Positions 5,721-5,878 of a stretch of 5,878 nucleotides of DNA are shown in pieces. The position numbers and the translations under genes are program-made. Within the stretch, counting starts at the first letter, position 1, and each line of letters opens with the position of its first letter. The notes below the pieces were generated by a model, which saw nothing but the letters and a program-made list of their open reading frames with translations, was not told where the DNA came from and made no database searches. The stretch is from Pseudomonadota bacterium (GTDB taxonomy: Bacteria; Pseudomonadota; Gammaproteobacteria; Steroidobacterales; Woeseiaceae). The DNA is taken from contig JAKSCZ010000171.1 of assembly GCA_022360335.1 (NCBI GenBank), forward strand, positions 1-5,878. Reading direction: 5' to 3'.

Positions 5721-5878
5721 CTAGGCCGCGGGCACGGTGCCGTCCACGATGTTCTGGAAGGCGACGAAGCGGTCGAGGTCCGTGCCGAGGCCGTGGCCGA
5801 CTCCCAAGCTCGTGTACAGGTTGGTGAAATCGCCGACCTGGTTGTGCAGCGCCATGTAGTTGAGCACGACGGCGTTGA
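5721..5878 (-). CDS. C-terminal end of an unidentified protein (5' part outside window)
   Basis: On the - strand the frame is open from the window edge to a TAG at 5723-5721, giving 51 complete codons. 49 of the 51 codons end in G or C, the same strong bias as the recognised genes here, which supports real coding. The visible tail includes NYMALHNQVGDFTNLY, then a Gly-rich GVGHGLGTDLDRFVAF stretch and ends in VDGTVPAA. I do not recognise the family; there is no membrane segment or clear catalytic motif in this piece. It points the same way as the methyltransferase and hslR, but the 40-bp palindrome lies between its stop and the methyltransferase, so whether they share a transcript is open. 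Confidence 0.6.
   Translation of the reverse strand, partial: NAVVLNYMALHNQVGDFTNLYTSLGVGHGLGTDLDRFVAFQNIVDGTVPAA

Overview
The window is GC-rich proteobacterial chromosome, most likely from an environmental gammaproteobacterium. Three things point there: a ferredoxin almost residue-for-residue of the Azotobacter FdI/FdxA type, an Hsp15-type S4 protein as found in gamma- and betaproteobacteria, and coding frames with third positions almost all G or C. The exact genus cannot be read from this sequence. No rRNA, tRNA, CRISPR array, transposase gene or phage gene is visible.

Layout. Positions 1-1665 (+ strand) hold three closely spaced genes: the 3' end of an MBL-fold hydrolase with a LACTB2-type winged helix, the seven-iron ferredoxin fdxA, and an HSL-family (family IV) alpha/beta-hydrolase. 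Meeting them head-on, with stop codons overlapping on a CTAG, is a 536-residue exported serine hydrolase of the beta-lactamase/penicillin-binding fold (3272 to 1662, - strand) that ends in two copies of a DUF3471-like domain. A 182-bp intergenic region then separates this gene from a divergent 118-residue four-helix membrane protein of unknown function (3455-3811, +). That gene converges, 16 bp apart, on a - strand pair: a zinc-ribbon methyltransferase resembling the N2227/carnosine N-methyltransferase family (5609 to 4236), followed 18-21 bp downstream by hslR (Hsp15). At the right edge is the C-terminal end of another - strand gene (stop at 5721-5723) that I do not recognise.

The most striking non-coding feature lies between that last gene and the methyltransferase. 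It is a perfect 40-bp inverted repeat with a 4-nt loop (5628-5711), and each arm contains a 10-bp direct repeat with a 14-bp period. It fills most of the 111-bp intergenic gap and looks like a REP/MITE-type palindromic element rather than a standard terminator.

The genes do not form one obvious pathway. The left block is redox/hydrolase housekeeping, the serine hydrolase acts outside the cytoplasm, and the methyltransferase-hslR pair may be one transcript. I see no convincing new multi-gene system. The palindromic element and the methyltransferase's domain combination are the best leads.
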